A stretch of DNA of 8,022 nt from Pseudomonadota bacterium (lineage in GTDB: Bacteria; Pseudomonadota; Alphaproteobacteria; Azospirillales; Azospirillaceae), in NCBI GenBank assembly GCA_023412175.1, contig JAEYOB010000197.1, positions 1-8,022 of the forward strand. Reading direction: 5' to 3'. Shown one piece after another: positions 1 to 5,919 of this stretch. The notes beneath the pieces are model-generated. The model was not told the DNA's origin. It was given only the letters and a program-made list of their open reading frames with translations, and did no database searches. How positions within the stretch are numbered: the first letter of the stretch is position 1; every line of letters starts with the position of its first letter. The translations under genes were made by a program, and so were the position numbers.

Positions 1-36
1 CCTGTGGGTTTCCTGCACAGGGCGGGCCGGCAAACG

Positions 37-66
37 TTGACTGGCCTACCACGGGAAACGGATAGT
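37..66 (+). promoter_or_regulatory. Candidate sigma-70-type promoter for the 167-aa gene
   Basis: TTGACT at 37-42 matches the -35 consensus at 5 of 6 positions. GATAGT at 61-66 matches the -10 consensus at 4 of 6. The spacer is 18 nt. A start site near 73 would leave a leader of about 35 nt before the ATG at 107. This was seen by eye only; no transcript data are available. Confidence 0.45.
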
Positions 67-77
67 CGCCACGTTTC
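55..77. repeat. Inverted repeat flanking the candidate -10 box
   Basis: GAAACG (55-60) is matched by its exact reverse complement CGTTTC (72-77) with an 11-nt spacer that contains the candidate -10 hexamer at 61-66. The placement would suit an operator for a repressor or a short leader hairpin. A six-base arm can arise by chance, so the functional reading is weak. Confidence 0.3.
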
Positions 78-106
78 GTTGCTGCCCCAATTCCATAACG
101 CAGATC

Positions 107-610
107 ATGCCGGCCGCCCGCCCTTCCCCCGTAATCCTCGACGACGGTACCGCGCAGGCGGTCCAGGTGCTGGCGCTCGCCGTGCAGCGCGAGCGGGTGC
201 CGGGCATCGTCGAGTTCGGCGTGGCCTCGGACGCGCTGGCGCGCGCCGCCACCTCGCGCGACCGGGTGGACCTGGAATACGCCGCGGTCGCCTTCGATTC
301 GCTCGACCCGCACTTCCGCTCGCGCATCGTCGACCGCGCCTACGAACTGGCGCGCAGCGAACGTGGCCGCCTGCGCATGCCGCAGTTGCCCCAGCCGGAG
401 GAGCGCGTGGCCGAACCGGGCGCCGACCTGCAGGACACCATGAGCCAGGGTGCCGGCCGCGCCCGCAACCGTCTGATGGCCGACCTCGGCCGCAAGCCGG
501 CACGGAGGGCGACGGAGATCCGCGAAGAGGATCTGGCGCCAACGCTGGAGGAGATCATCCCGATCCAGCCCGTGCGCTACGAGGGTCCGCCGCCGAAGTG
601 GTGGGAATAG
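107..610 (+). CDS. Hypothetical protein, 167 aa, soluble, unknown function
   Basis: I do not recognise this protein. The reading frame has strong G/C third positions throughout, which supports real coding in this direction over the arginine-rich frames that overlap it. It has no signal peptide, no membrane segment and no cysteine. The first 90 or so residues look helical, with alternating acidic and arginine-rich stretches. The centre (about 90-145) is charged and probably flexible. The C-terminus is distinctive, with a proline-rich run and two adjacent tryptophans just before the stop. The ATG at 107 has no clear Shine-Dalgarno sequence, so the start is uncertain, but a plausible promoter lies at 37-66. 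It is probably monocistronic, because the next gene converges on it from the other strand. Nothing links it to the purine genes to its right. Confidence 0.7.
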   Translation: MPAARPSPVILDDGTAQAVQVLALAVQRERVPGIVEFGVASDALARAATSRDRVDLEYAAVAFDSLDPHFRSRIVDRAYELARSERGRLRMPQLPQPEERVAEPGADLQDTMSQGAGRARNRLMADLGRKPARRATEIREEDLAPTLEEIIPIQPVRYEGPPPKWWE

Positions 611-625
611 GCCGACGGCATCGAA

Positions 626-649
626 GGGATGCGGAGGGTCCGCCGTCCC
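626..649. terminator. Hairpin between convergent genes, possible terminator
   Basis: GCGGA (631-635) pairs with TCCGC (639-643) over a three-base loop. An outer GGGA (626-629) pairs with TCCC (646-649), giving about 9 bp with a small bulge. It sits 16 nt after the 167-aa gene and about 22 nt beyond the stop of the converging small gene. Neither strand carries a T-tract after the stem, so it is not a canonical intrinsic terminator. It may act in both directions or only protect the 3' ends. Confidence 0.35.
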
Positions 650-672
650 TGGATGCAGATCTGGATGCAGGT
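649..672. repeat. Tandem direct repeat, two copies of a 12-bp unit
   Basis: Two adjacent 12-bp units, CTGGATGCAGAT (649-660) and CTGGATGCAGGT (661-672), agree at 11 of 12 positions. The second unit ends on the stop codon of the minus-strand small gene, and the first abuts the hairpin at 626-649. It is probably a local duplication in a non-coding junction. No function is evident. Confidence 0.6.
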
Positions 673-878
673 TAAGAGAACACTGTCGCGCCGACGAAGA
701 TCAGGCCCAGCAACACCATGCCGCCAATCACCTGCAACGGCACCTGGGGATCGCGCCCGCGGCACTGACCTTCCAGGTAGCTCCTGCAGTCCGCGCAGTC
801 GACGACCTGCGAGGCCTGATTGGTGGGGATCCCGGCGCACATCCGCGCCGATCCGCAACGCGCGCTGGGGGAGGACAT
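672..878 (-). CDS. Small cysteine-rich protein with C-terminal membrane helix, 68 aa
   Basis: I do not recognise a named family. The protein starts MSSPSARCGS and has cysteines at 8, 14, 28, 31 and 39. The C28-x2-C31 pair followed by C39 resembles half of a zinc ribbon or another small metal site. Residues about 48-67 form one strongly hydrophobic segment that runs to the stop, so the predicted arrangement is a cytosolic Cys-rich head on a C-terminal membrane anchor. The ATG at 878 was chosen because the candidate promoter at 910-938 precedes it. A second in-frame ATG at codon 13 would remove C8 but keep C14 and the rest. Neither start has a good Shine-Dalgarno sequence. The gene lies 68 nt after the transporter on the same strand. 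The coherent C-terminal helix and CxxC suggest it is real, but it is short and could be spurious. Confidence 0.55.
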   Translation of the reverse strand: MSSPSARCGSARMCAGIPTNQASQVVDCADCRSYLEGQCRGRDPQVPLQVIGGMVLLGLIFVGATVFS

Positions 879-909
879 ATGGGAGATCCGTGCGTCGAAC
901 TGCGGCCGG

Positions 910-938
910 ATGCTAATGGAGGCGCGACACAATGTCAC
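910..938 (-). promoter_or_regulatory. Candidate promoter for the small Cys-rich protein
   Basis: On the minus strand GTGACA (938-933) matches the -35 consensus at 5 of 6 positions. TAGCAT (915-910) matches the -10 at 4 of 6, with a 17-nt spacer. The predicted start would lie about 25 nt before the ATG at 878. This suggests the small gene can be transcribed independently of the purine operon upstream. It is a by-eye match only. Confidence 0.4.
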
Positions 939-946
939 GTGGCATT

Positions 947-1876
947 TCAGCGCCGCCCCTTGAGGCTGATGATCATCACCCCCACGACGACCAGCAGCGC
1001 CCCCGCGAACTGCAGCCAGGTCACCTGCTCGCCCAACGCCAGATAGCCCAGCCCGGCGGCCGACACCGGCCCCAGCGCGCCCACCAGCGCCACCGTGTTG
1101 GCACCGACGCGCCGCAGCGCCTCGGCGGTCATGAACACCGGCAGCACGGTGCAGAACACCGCCATGATGGCGGACAGCCCGTACACCTCCGCCGGCAGGT
1201 CCAGCGCCGACATCGGCCGCACCGCCAGGAACTGCACGATGCTGCACACGCTGGCGCTGATCATGGCGTAGGCGGTGAAGCGCAGCGATCCGACCCGCTG
1301 GATCACCCGGCTGCCGGCCACCAGATAGACCGCGTAGCAGACGGCGCTGCCGAACACCAGCAGGGCGCCCCAGCCGAACGCCGTGCCGCCGGCCTTCAGC
1401 TCCGTCGACACGACCAACGCCACGCCCACGTAGGACACCGCCAGCGACACCACCTCACGCACGCCGATGCGCTTGCCGAGGAACAGCGCCGACAGCACCA
1501 CTACGACGGTCGGGTAGAGGAACAGCAGGAGGCGCCCGACGCCGGCGCTGACGTATTGCAGGCCGAGGAAGTCAAGGAAGCTCGCCACGTAATAGCCGAG
1601 CACGCCCAATCCGAGCGTCAGCGCCCAATCGCGGCCGGAGAGCCGCGCCTGCCCGCCGCGCCAACCGCTCCACGCCGCCATGGCCAGGAAGAACGGCAGC
1701 GAGAACAGCATGCGCAGCAGGATCAGCGTCACCGCGTCGACGCCGTAGGTGTAGGCGGCCTTGATGACCACCGGCCGCATGGAGAAGGCAAGCACACCCG
1801 CCATCGCCAGCAACAGCCCGATCAGATGCCAGGACGGCCGGGACCGGCCGTCCTCCAGGGATACGGCGTCGGCCAC
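947..1876 (-). CDS. DMT-superfamily (EamA-type) transporter, 309 aa, 10 TM
   Basis: This is an inner-membrane transporter of the drug/metabolite transporter superfamily. It has about ten hydrophobic helices arranged as two EamA repeats, roughly residues 18-155 and 168-305, which is the usual length and layout. The first repeat ends near the hydrophobic stretch around 118-133 followed by a GKRIG-type loop. The second has the typical GPVSAAGLGYLALGE-like stretch near 269-283 before the last helix. Family members export or import amino acids, nucleosides and other small metabolites, and sequence alone does not give the substrate. The start is a GTG at 1876, 4 nt after the M20 stop, with only a weak GGCGG upstream. 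The first ATG inside falls within TM1, so the GTG is preferred. As the apparent last gene of the purine operon, it may move a ureide, purine or breakdown product. That is inference from position only. Confidence 0.88.
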   Translation of the reverse strand: MADAVSLEDGRSRPSWHLIGLLLAMAGVLAFSMRPVVIKAAYTYGVDAVTLILLRMLFSLPFFLAMAAWSGWRGGQARLSGRDWALTLGLGVLGYYVASFLDFLGLQYVSAGVGRLLLFLYPTVVVVLSALFLGKRIGVREVVSLAVSYVGVALVVSTELKAGGTAFGWGALLVFGSAVCYAVYLVAGSRVIQRVGSLRFTAYAMISASVCSIVQFLAVRPMSALDLPAEVYGLSAIMAVFCTVLPVFMTAEALRRVGANTVALVGALGPVSAAGLGYLALGEQVTWLQFAGALLVVVGVMIISLKGRR

Positions 1877-1880
1877 GGCC

Positions 1881-3104
1881 CTAGGCCGCCAGCAGGTCGG
1901 CCAGGGTCAGCGCCACCACCTCGGTCGCCTTGTACAGGTCGGACAGCGGCAGCCGCTCGTCGGCGCGGTGGGCGTTGGCCTCCTCGATGGTGTGCGGGCC
2001 GGCGCCGTAGAGGATGATCGGCACCCCGGCGTCGGCGTAGTGGCGCGCGTCGGTGTAGAGCGGCACGCCCTTGGCCTCCACCGGCTCGCCCATGATCCGG
2101 CTGGCGTGGCCGCACAGGATCTCCGCCAGACGGTCGGTGCCGGGCAGCGGCTTCAGCGGACGGGCCAGCAGGATGCGCCGCACCTCGACGCGGGCCTGCG
2201 GGAAGGCTTTGGCGGCCTCGGCGATCACCGCGCGCACGCCTTCCTCGACGCTCTCCGGGGTCTCCTCGGGGATCATGCGGCGGTCGAGGCGCAGCGTGAT
2301 GCGGTCCGGCACCACGTTGGTGTTGATGCCGCCCTTGATCAGGCCGACGGTGAGCTGCGGCGAGCCGATGCCCGGCACGCCGGACACCGCCTCGGCGTAG
2401 CTCTTGCGCAAACCGTACAGGGCGTTGAGCACGCCGGTCGCCGTCTCCAGCGCGTCGATGCCGGTGCTGGGTAGGGCGGCGTGCGCCGACTTGCCGTTGA
2501 CCTCGACCTCCAGGTGCAGGCAGCCGTTGTGCGCGGTGACCACGCCGTAGCTGAAGCCGGCGCCGATGGCGAAGTCGGGCTTGGAGATGCCCTCGTCGAT
2601 CAGCCATTTCGGGCCGATCTCGCCGCCGGCCTCCTCGTCGTAGGTCAGGTGCAGTTCGACCGTGCCGCGGTCCAGCCCGGCCTTCTCCAGCGCCAGCAGC
2701 GCGTAGGCGTAGGTGGCGAAGTCGGATTTCGACACGGCGACGCCGCGGCCGTACATCCAGCCGTCCACGATCTCGGCGCCGTAGGGATCCCTGGTCCAGC
2801 CCTCGCCCGGCGGCACCACGTCGCCGTGCGCGTTCAGCGCCACCACCGGCCCGTCGCCGAAGCGCTTGCGGACCACGAGGTTGACCGCGCTGACCATGCC
2901 GTTGGCGCGCACGAGATCGTCGGGCACGCGGTGGCGCTCGACGGTGAAGCCCATGGCCTCCAGCAGTTCGGCGGCGCGCTCGGCGTGCAGGGCGCAGTCG
3001 CCCGGCGGGTTGTCGGAGGGCACCTTGACCAGTTCGGCCAGGAAGCGGGTCTGGGCCTCCTGCGAGGAGCGCAGGAAGTCGCGGATGGCCTGGGCGTGCG
3101 TCAT
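1881..3104 (-). CDS. M20-family amidohydrolase/deacetylase-like protein with altered metal site, 407 aa
   Basis: The fold is that of the ArgE/DapE/carboxypeptidase G2 group of M20 metallopeptidases, and the length is normal. Retained features are H93 and D95 in NAHGD, the acidic pair E157/E158 in YDEEAGGE, the lid-domain H208 in SAHAA, the GGINTNVVPD stretch at 258-267, and H379 near the C-terminus in the usual HxxxE setting. Two standard metal ligands are missing. The bridging aspartate of GRGxxD is Val124 (GRGVAVSKSD, 119-128), and the Glu/Asp of the GEPT-like motif is Gly183 (GAGFS). The ATG overlaps the allC stop by 4 nt (ATGA), so translation is probably coupled. Standing next to allC, it might act on a ureide or N-carbamoyl/N-acyl intermediate such as ureidoglycolate. 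The altered site makes that uncertain, and an unrelated N-acyl amino acid substrate is equally possible. Automated labels such as acetylornithine deacetylase should not be trusted. Confidence 0.88.
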   Translation of the reverse strand: MTHAQAIRDFLRSSQEAQTRFLAELVKVPSDNPPGDCALHAERAAELLEAMGFTVERHRVPDDLVRANGMVSAVNLVVRKRFGDGPVVALNAHGDVVPPGEGWTRDPYGAEIVDGWMYGRGVAVSKSDFATYAYALLALEKAGLDRGTVELHLTYDEEAGGEIGPKWLIDEGISKPDFAIGAGFSYGVVTAHNGCLHLEVEVNGKSAHAALPSTGIDALETATGVLNALYGLRKSYAEAVSGVPGIGSPQLTVGLIKGGINTNVVPDRITLRLDRRMIPEETPESVEEGVRAVIAEAAKAFPQARVEVRRILLARPLKPLPGTDRLAEILCGHASRIMGEPVEAKGVPLYTDARHYADAGVPIILYGAGPHTIEEANAHRADERLPLSDLYKATEVVALTLADLLAA

Positions 3105-4333
3105 GGCGAAAGGGTCCCGTGGTCGAAATGGCGGACGATGTCGAGGAGGACGCGCACCGCCAGATCGGCGTCCCCGGTGGTGATGGATTCGGCCGGGTTG
3201 TGACTGATGCCGCCGTGGCAGCGGACGAACAGCATGCCCATCGGCAGCACGCCCGTAAAGGCCATGGCGTCGTGCCCTGCCCCGCTGGGCAGGCGGAACG
3301 GCCGCACGCCGGCCCGCCGGATCGCCGCCTCGACCTGTCCGATCAGGCCGGGTGTGCAGGGTGCGGCGTCGGCGTCATGGCCCTTCTCGATGCTGAGGGC
3401 GACGTTGCGGCGGCCGGCGACGGCCTCCAGCACGGCCTGGATCGCCTCGACTCCGCCGGTGCGCACCGCATCGTCGGCGGCACGGACGTCCACCGTGAAG
3501 ACCACCCGGCCGGGGATCACGTTGATGGCGCCGGGAAAGGTCTCCAGCCGGCCGACGGTGGCCACCAGACCGGGCGTCCCGGCGGCCTGCCGCTCGACCG
3601 CCAGCACCATCTCGGCCGCGGCGGTCAGCGCATCGCGGCGCAGTTCCATGGGCACGGTCCCGGCGTGGCCGGCCATGCCCTGCACGGTCGCGGTGAAGCG
3701 CGTGGCGCCGTTGATGGCGGTGACGGCACCGAGCGGCAGCCCTTCCGCCTCCAGAACCGGCCCCTGCTCGATGTGGACCTCCAGATAGGCGAGCGCGTTC
3801 GGACGCCTGGCCTCCGCGATGCGGGCCGGGTCGCCGCCGAAGGCCGCCAGCGCATCGGCGAAGCGCACGCCATCGCGGTCCCTGCCCTCCAGCGCGGCCG
3901 GATCGAAGCGGCCGGCGGCGGCGCGGCTGCCGGTCAGGGTGACCGGGAAACGCACCCCCTCCTCGTCGCCGAAGCCCAGCACCTCGACGGCGAAGGGCAG
4001 CCGCTCGCCCAGGCGGTTCAGCTCGGCCACCGCGGCGACGGCCGCCAGGACGCCGAGGTTGCCGTCGTACTTGCCGCCGTTGCGCACCGTGTCGATGTGC
4101 GAGCCCAGCAGCAAGGCCGGCGCCCCCGGCTGCGCGCCCTCGTAGCGGCCGACCACCGTGCCGGCGGGGTCGAGATGGACGTCCATGCCGGCCTCGCGCA
4201 TCCACGCCATCAGCTGGTCGGCGGCGGCGCGGTGCTGCGGGGAGAAGCACAGGCGGGTCATCGCCCCCGGCTCCGCCGTGAAGGTGGCGAACTCCTCCAG
4301 GCGCGCCATGAGGTCCGGGCCGAACGCCGTCAC
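3101..4333 (-). CDS. allC: Allantoate amidohydrolase, 410 aa
   Basis: AllC hydrolyses allantoate to ureidoglycine with release of ammonia and CO2; ureidoglycine then decays to ureidoglycolate. It is a cytosolic dinuclear-metal enzyme of the M20 family (hydantoinase/carbamoylase branch). All expected metal-site motifs are present: GSHIDTV (78-84, H80... of the His-x-Asp pair), the bridging Asp90 in GGKYDG, the Glu pair E124/E125 in GDEEGVRF, H187 in EVHIEQGP, and H378 in GISHNPAE. The lid-domain GHAGTVPM (222-229) and the GAGHDAM stretch (351-357) are typical of this branch, which also includes N-carbamoyl amino acid amidohydrolases. Neighbouring puuE and uraD decide for allantoate. The GTG at 4333 is chosen because it overlaps the uraD stop by 4 nt and has AAGGA 9 nt upstream. 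The frame stays open for about 91 further codons, but those lie inside uraD. An ATG at codon 9 is a weaker alternative. Confidence 0.93.
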   Translation of the reverse strand: MTAFGPDLMARLEEFATFTAEPGAMTRLCFSPQHRAAADQLMAWMREAGMDVHLDPAGTVVGRYEGAQPGAPALLLGSHIDTVRNGGKYDGNLGVLAAVAAVAELNRLGERLPFAVEVLGFGDEEGVRFPVTLTGSRAAAGRFDPAALEGRDRDGVRFADALAAFGGDPARIAEARRPNALAYLEVHIEQGPVLEAEGLPLGAVTAINGATRFTATVQGMAGHAGTVPMELRRDALTAAAEMVLAVERQAAGTPGLVATVGRLETFPGAINVIPGRVVFTVDVRAADDAVRTGGVEAIQAVLEAVAGRRNVALSIEKGHDADAAPCTPGLIGQVEAAIRRAGVRPFRLPSGAGHDAMAFTGVLPMGMLFVRCHGGISHNPAESITTGDADLAVRVLLDIVRHFDHGTLSP

Positions 4334-4833
4334 GGCAGCAGATCCTTCAGGCGCAGCAGCGTGATGCGCTCGACCTGGGCAAGCGCGGTGGCGAACTCCT
4401 CCTCCGGCGTGTTGTGGATGCGCCGCTCGAACGCCTCCAGGATCTCGGCACGGGTGCGGCCCTTCACCGCCAGGATGAAGGGGAAGCCGAATTTGGCCTT
4501 GTAGGCGTCGTTCAGCCCGGTGAAACGCTGGAACTCCTCGGGCGTGCAGCGGTCGAGGCCGGCCGAGGCCTGCTCGGACGTCGAATCTGCCGTCAGCTCG
4601 CCGCACACCGCCAGCTTGCCGGCGAGGTCGGGGTGGGCGTTCAGGAGCGCCAGCTGCCGCTCGCGCGGAGCGGCGCGCAGCACGGCGATCATGGCGGCGT
4701 GCAGCCCCTCGGCGGTGTCGGCGGCGGGCGTCAGACCGGCGTCGAAGGCGCCTTCCGGGACCCAGGGCGAGTGCTCGAACACATGGCCGAAGCGGGCCAG
4801 GAAAGCGGTGCGGTCCATCCGGCTGGGCTGCAT
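4330..4833 (-). CDS. uraD: 2-oxo-4-hydroxy-4-carboxy-5-ureidoimidazoline (OHCU) decarboxylase, 167 aa
   Basis: UraD decarboxylates OHCU stereospecifically to S-(+)-allantoin, the step after 5-hydroxyisourate hydrolase. It is a small all-helical cytosolic enzyme, and 167 aa is the normal length. Visible family signatures are the catalytic His67 in AHPDLAGKL (66-74), the TSEQASAGL segment (85-93) with Glu87, FGFPFILAVKGR (115-126), and a C-terminal segment with N141, E144-E146 and RITLLRLKDLL. The ATG at 4833 shares one base with the puuE stop (TGATG) and has GGAGG 7 nt upstream, which fixes the start. The frame is open for 23 codons further upstream, but those lie within puuE. Its partner UraH is the first gene of the divergent operon, so the two consecutive steps are split between the two arms. 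Confidence 0.95.
   Translation of the reverse strand: MQPSRMDRTAFLARFGHVFEHSPWVPEGAFDAGLTPAADTAEGLHAAMIAVLRAAPRERQLALLNAHPDLAGKLAVCGELTADSTSEQASAGLDRCTPEEFQRFTGLNDAYKAKFGFPFILAVKGRTRAEILEAFERRIHNTPEEEFATALAQVERITLLRLKDLLP
4343..4347 (-). promoter_or_regulatory. Shine-Dalgarno sequence that fixes the GTG start of allC
   Basis: AAGGA on the minus strand lies 9 nt before the GTG at 4333 and inside the last codons of uraD. It supports GTG initiation by ribosomes finishing uraD, over the in-frame ATG eight codons later. Confidence 0.6.
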
Positions 4834-5753
4834 CACTTCGCCTCCTCGTGCGGGTGCCGCTCGTGCCAGTGCCGGGCGATGTCCACGCGGCGGCAGAACC
4901 ACACGTCCTCGTGCCCGGCGGCGTAGTCGAGGAAGCGTTCCAGCGACTTGATGCGCCCCGGCCGCCCGACCAGCCGGCAGTGCAGGCCGATGGACATCAT
5001 GCGCGGCGTCTCCGCCCCCTCCTCGTACAGCGCGTCGAAGCTGTCCTTGAGGTAGGTAAAGAACTGATCGCCGCTGTTGAAGCCCTGCACCTGGGCGAAG
5101 CGCATGTCGTTGCAGTCCAGCGTGTAGGGCACGATCAGCTGCGGCTTGCCCGCCACCAGCTCCCAGTGCGGCAGGTCGTCGTCGTAGGAATCGGCGTCGT
5201 AGAGGAAGCCGCCGTGCTCCGCCACCAGGCGCCGCGTGTTCGGGCCGGTCCTCCCGGTGTACCAGCCGAGCGGCCGGCTGCCGCTGACCTGCTCCAGGAT
5301 CTCCATCGCCTTGCGCATGTGCTCGCGCTCGACCGCCTCGTCCAGATACTGGTAGTTGATCCAGCGGTAGCCGTGGCTGGCGATCTCGTGCCCGGCGTCC
5401 ACCATGGCGCGGATCACCTCGGGATGGCGCTCGGCCGCCATCGCCACGGCGAAGATGGTGAGCGGCACGCCCTTGCGTTCGAACAGCTTCAGCAGGCGCC
5501 AGACGCCGACCCGCGAACCGTACTCGTACAGCGATTCCATGGACATGTGCCGCACGCCCGGCAACGGCTGCGCGGCGACCATCTCCGACAGGAAGGCCTC
5601 CGACGCCTCGTCGCCGTGCAGGACGCAGTTCTCGCCGCCCTCCTCGTAGTTGAGGACGAACTGCACGGCGATGCGCGCCCCGCCCGGCCAGTCGGCCTTG
5701 GGCGGGTTCGGGCCGTAGCCCACGAGATCCCTGGGATAGCCGGAACCGGACAT
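4833..5753 (-). CDS. puuE: Allantoinase PuuE (polysaccharide-deacetylase fold), 306 aa
   Basis: PuuE opens the hydantoin ring of allantoin to give allantoate. It belongs to the NodB/polysaccharide deacetylase superfamily and is unrelated to the AllB/dihydroorotase-type allantoinases. The length and the order of signatures fit. They are NYEEGGENCVLHGD (35-48) near the N-terminus, a YEYGSRVGVWRLL segment (77-89), AGHEIASHGYRW (120-131), GWYTGRTGPNTRRL (163-176), the DADSYDDDLP segment (187-195), and GLHCRLVGRPGRI (256-268). The ATG at 5753 has GGGGAG 5 nt upstream. In-frame codons further upstream run into the divergent uraH and are not coding. It is the first gene of the leftward operon, 166 nt from uraH, and is probably transcribed from within that gap. 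The cluster with uraD and allC makes the allantoinase call firm over a generic deacetylase. Confidence 0.95.
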   Translation of the reverse strand: MSGSGYPRDLVGYGPNPPKADWPGGARIAVQFVLNYEEGGENCVLHGDEASEAFLSEMVAAQPLPGVRHMSMESLYEYGSRVGVWRLLKLFERKGVPLTIFAVAMAAERHPEVIRAMVDAGHEIASHGYRWINYQYLDEAVEREHMRKAMEILEQVSGSRPLGWYTGRTGPNTRRLVAEHGGFLYDADSYDDDLPHWELVAGKPQLIVPYTLDCNDMRFAQVQGFNSGDQFFTYLKDSFDALYEEGAETPRMMSIGLHCRLVGRPGRIKSLERFLDYAAGHEDVWFCRRVDIARHWHERHPHEEAK

Positions 5754-5919
5754 GCCTTCTCCCCTGCTGCGCCGCTGCGATTGCATGATAGTCGCGGAAG
5801 ATCCGCCATACCTTTCGGATCGGTTTGAAAGTCTTTCCCCGCGCCCCCTGTTAGAGCACGCCTCGCGCGTCGATATAGTTGCATAACATACGGCGAAAGA
5901 CCGGGGAGACGAGGCAACC
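5754..5919. promoter_or_regulatory. Divergent promoter/operator region between puuE and uraH
   Basis: This 166-bp gap separates the start codons of the two purine operons and must carry promoters for both. It is visibly more AT-rich than the genes, especially at 5871-5890. A TATAGT at 5874-5879 is a good -10 candidate for uraH. The hexamer 17 nt upstream, TTAGAG (5851-5856), is a poor -35, so activation by a regulator or another sigma factor is plausible. For puuE, TATCAT on the minus strand (5790-5785) is a weak -10 candidate without a recognisable -35. Several inverted repeats lie at 5794-5837. The uraH Shine-Dalgarno is GAGG at 5911-5914, and that of puuE is GGGGAG at 5764-5759. Confidence 0.6.
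5794..5837. repeat. Overlapping inverted repeats, candidate operator
   Basis: Four short perfect inverted repeats overlap here. They are GCGGA-3 nt-TCCGC (5794-5806), GATCCG-10 nt-CGGATC (5800-5821), CTTTC-10 nt-GAAAG (5812-5831), and GAAAG-1 nt-CTTTC (5827-5837). GTCTTTC (5831-5837) is also matched by GAAAGAC at 5895-5901, on the uraH side of the TATAGT box. The density in a divergent promoter suggests a regulator-binding site shared by both operons. Each arm is short, and no regulator gene is visible in the window. Confidence 0.35.

Noticed and set aside
4..675. Plus-strand frame of 223 codons overlapping the 167-aa gene
   Set aside because: It is arginine/glycine/proline-rich with no coherent secondary structure, while the frame from 107 to 610 has the expected G/C third-position bias.
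629..916. 95-codon plus-strand frame opposite the small Cys-rich gene
   Set aside because: It is Arg/Ser/Pro-rich shadow sequence. The minus-strand frame has an ordered CxxC plus membrane helix and an upstream promoter candidate.
932..2017. 361-codon plus-strand frame opposite the DMT transporter
   Set aside because: The product is His/Gln/Arg-rich with no hydrophobic core, whereas the minus strand gives a clean 10-TM EamA protein.
1881..3104. Calling the M20 protein ArgE, DapE or a second AllC
   Set aside because: Two metal-ligand positions differ from all three, and the AllC-specific motifs (HIEQGP, GHAGTVPM) are absent, so no specific enzyme name is supported.
3119..4504. 461-codon plus-strand frame opposite allC and uraD
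   Set aside because: It lies entirely opposite genes with full catalytic motifs, and its composition is typical of antisense frames in high-GC DNA.
4334..4606. N-terminal extension of the allC frame by about 91 codons
   Set aside because: The extension lies inside uraD in another frame, has Pro/His/Arg-rich shadow composition, and AllC homology begins at the GTG with its own Shine-Dalgarno.
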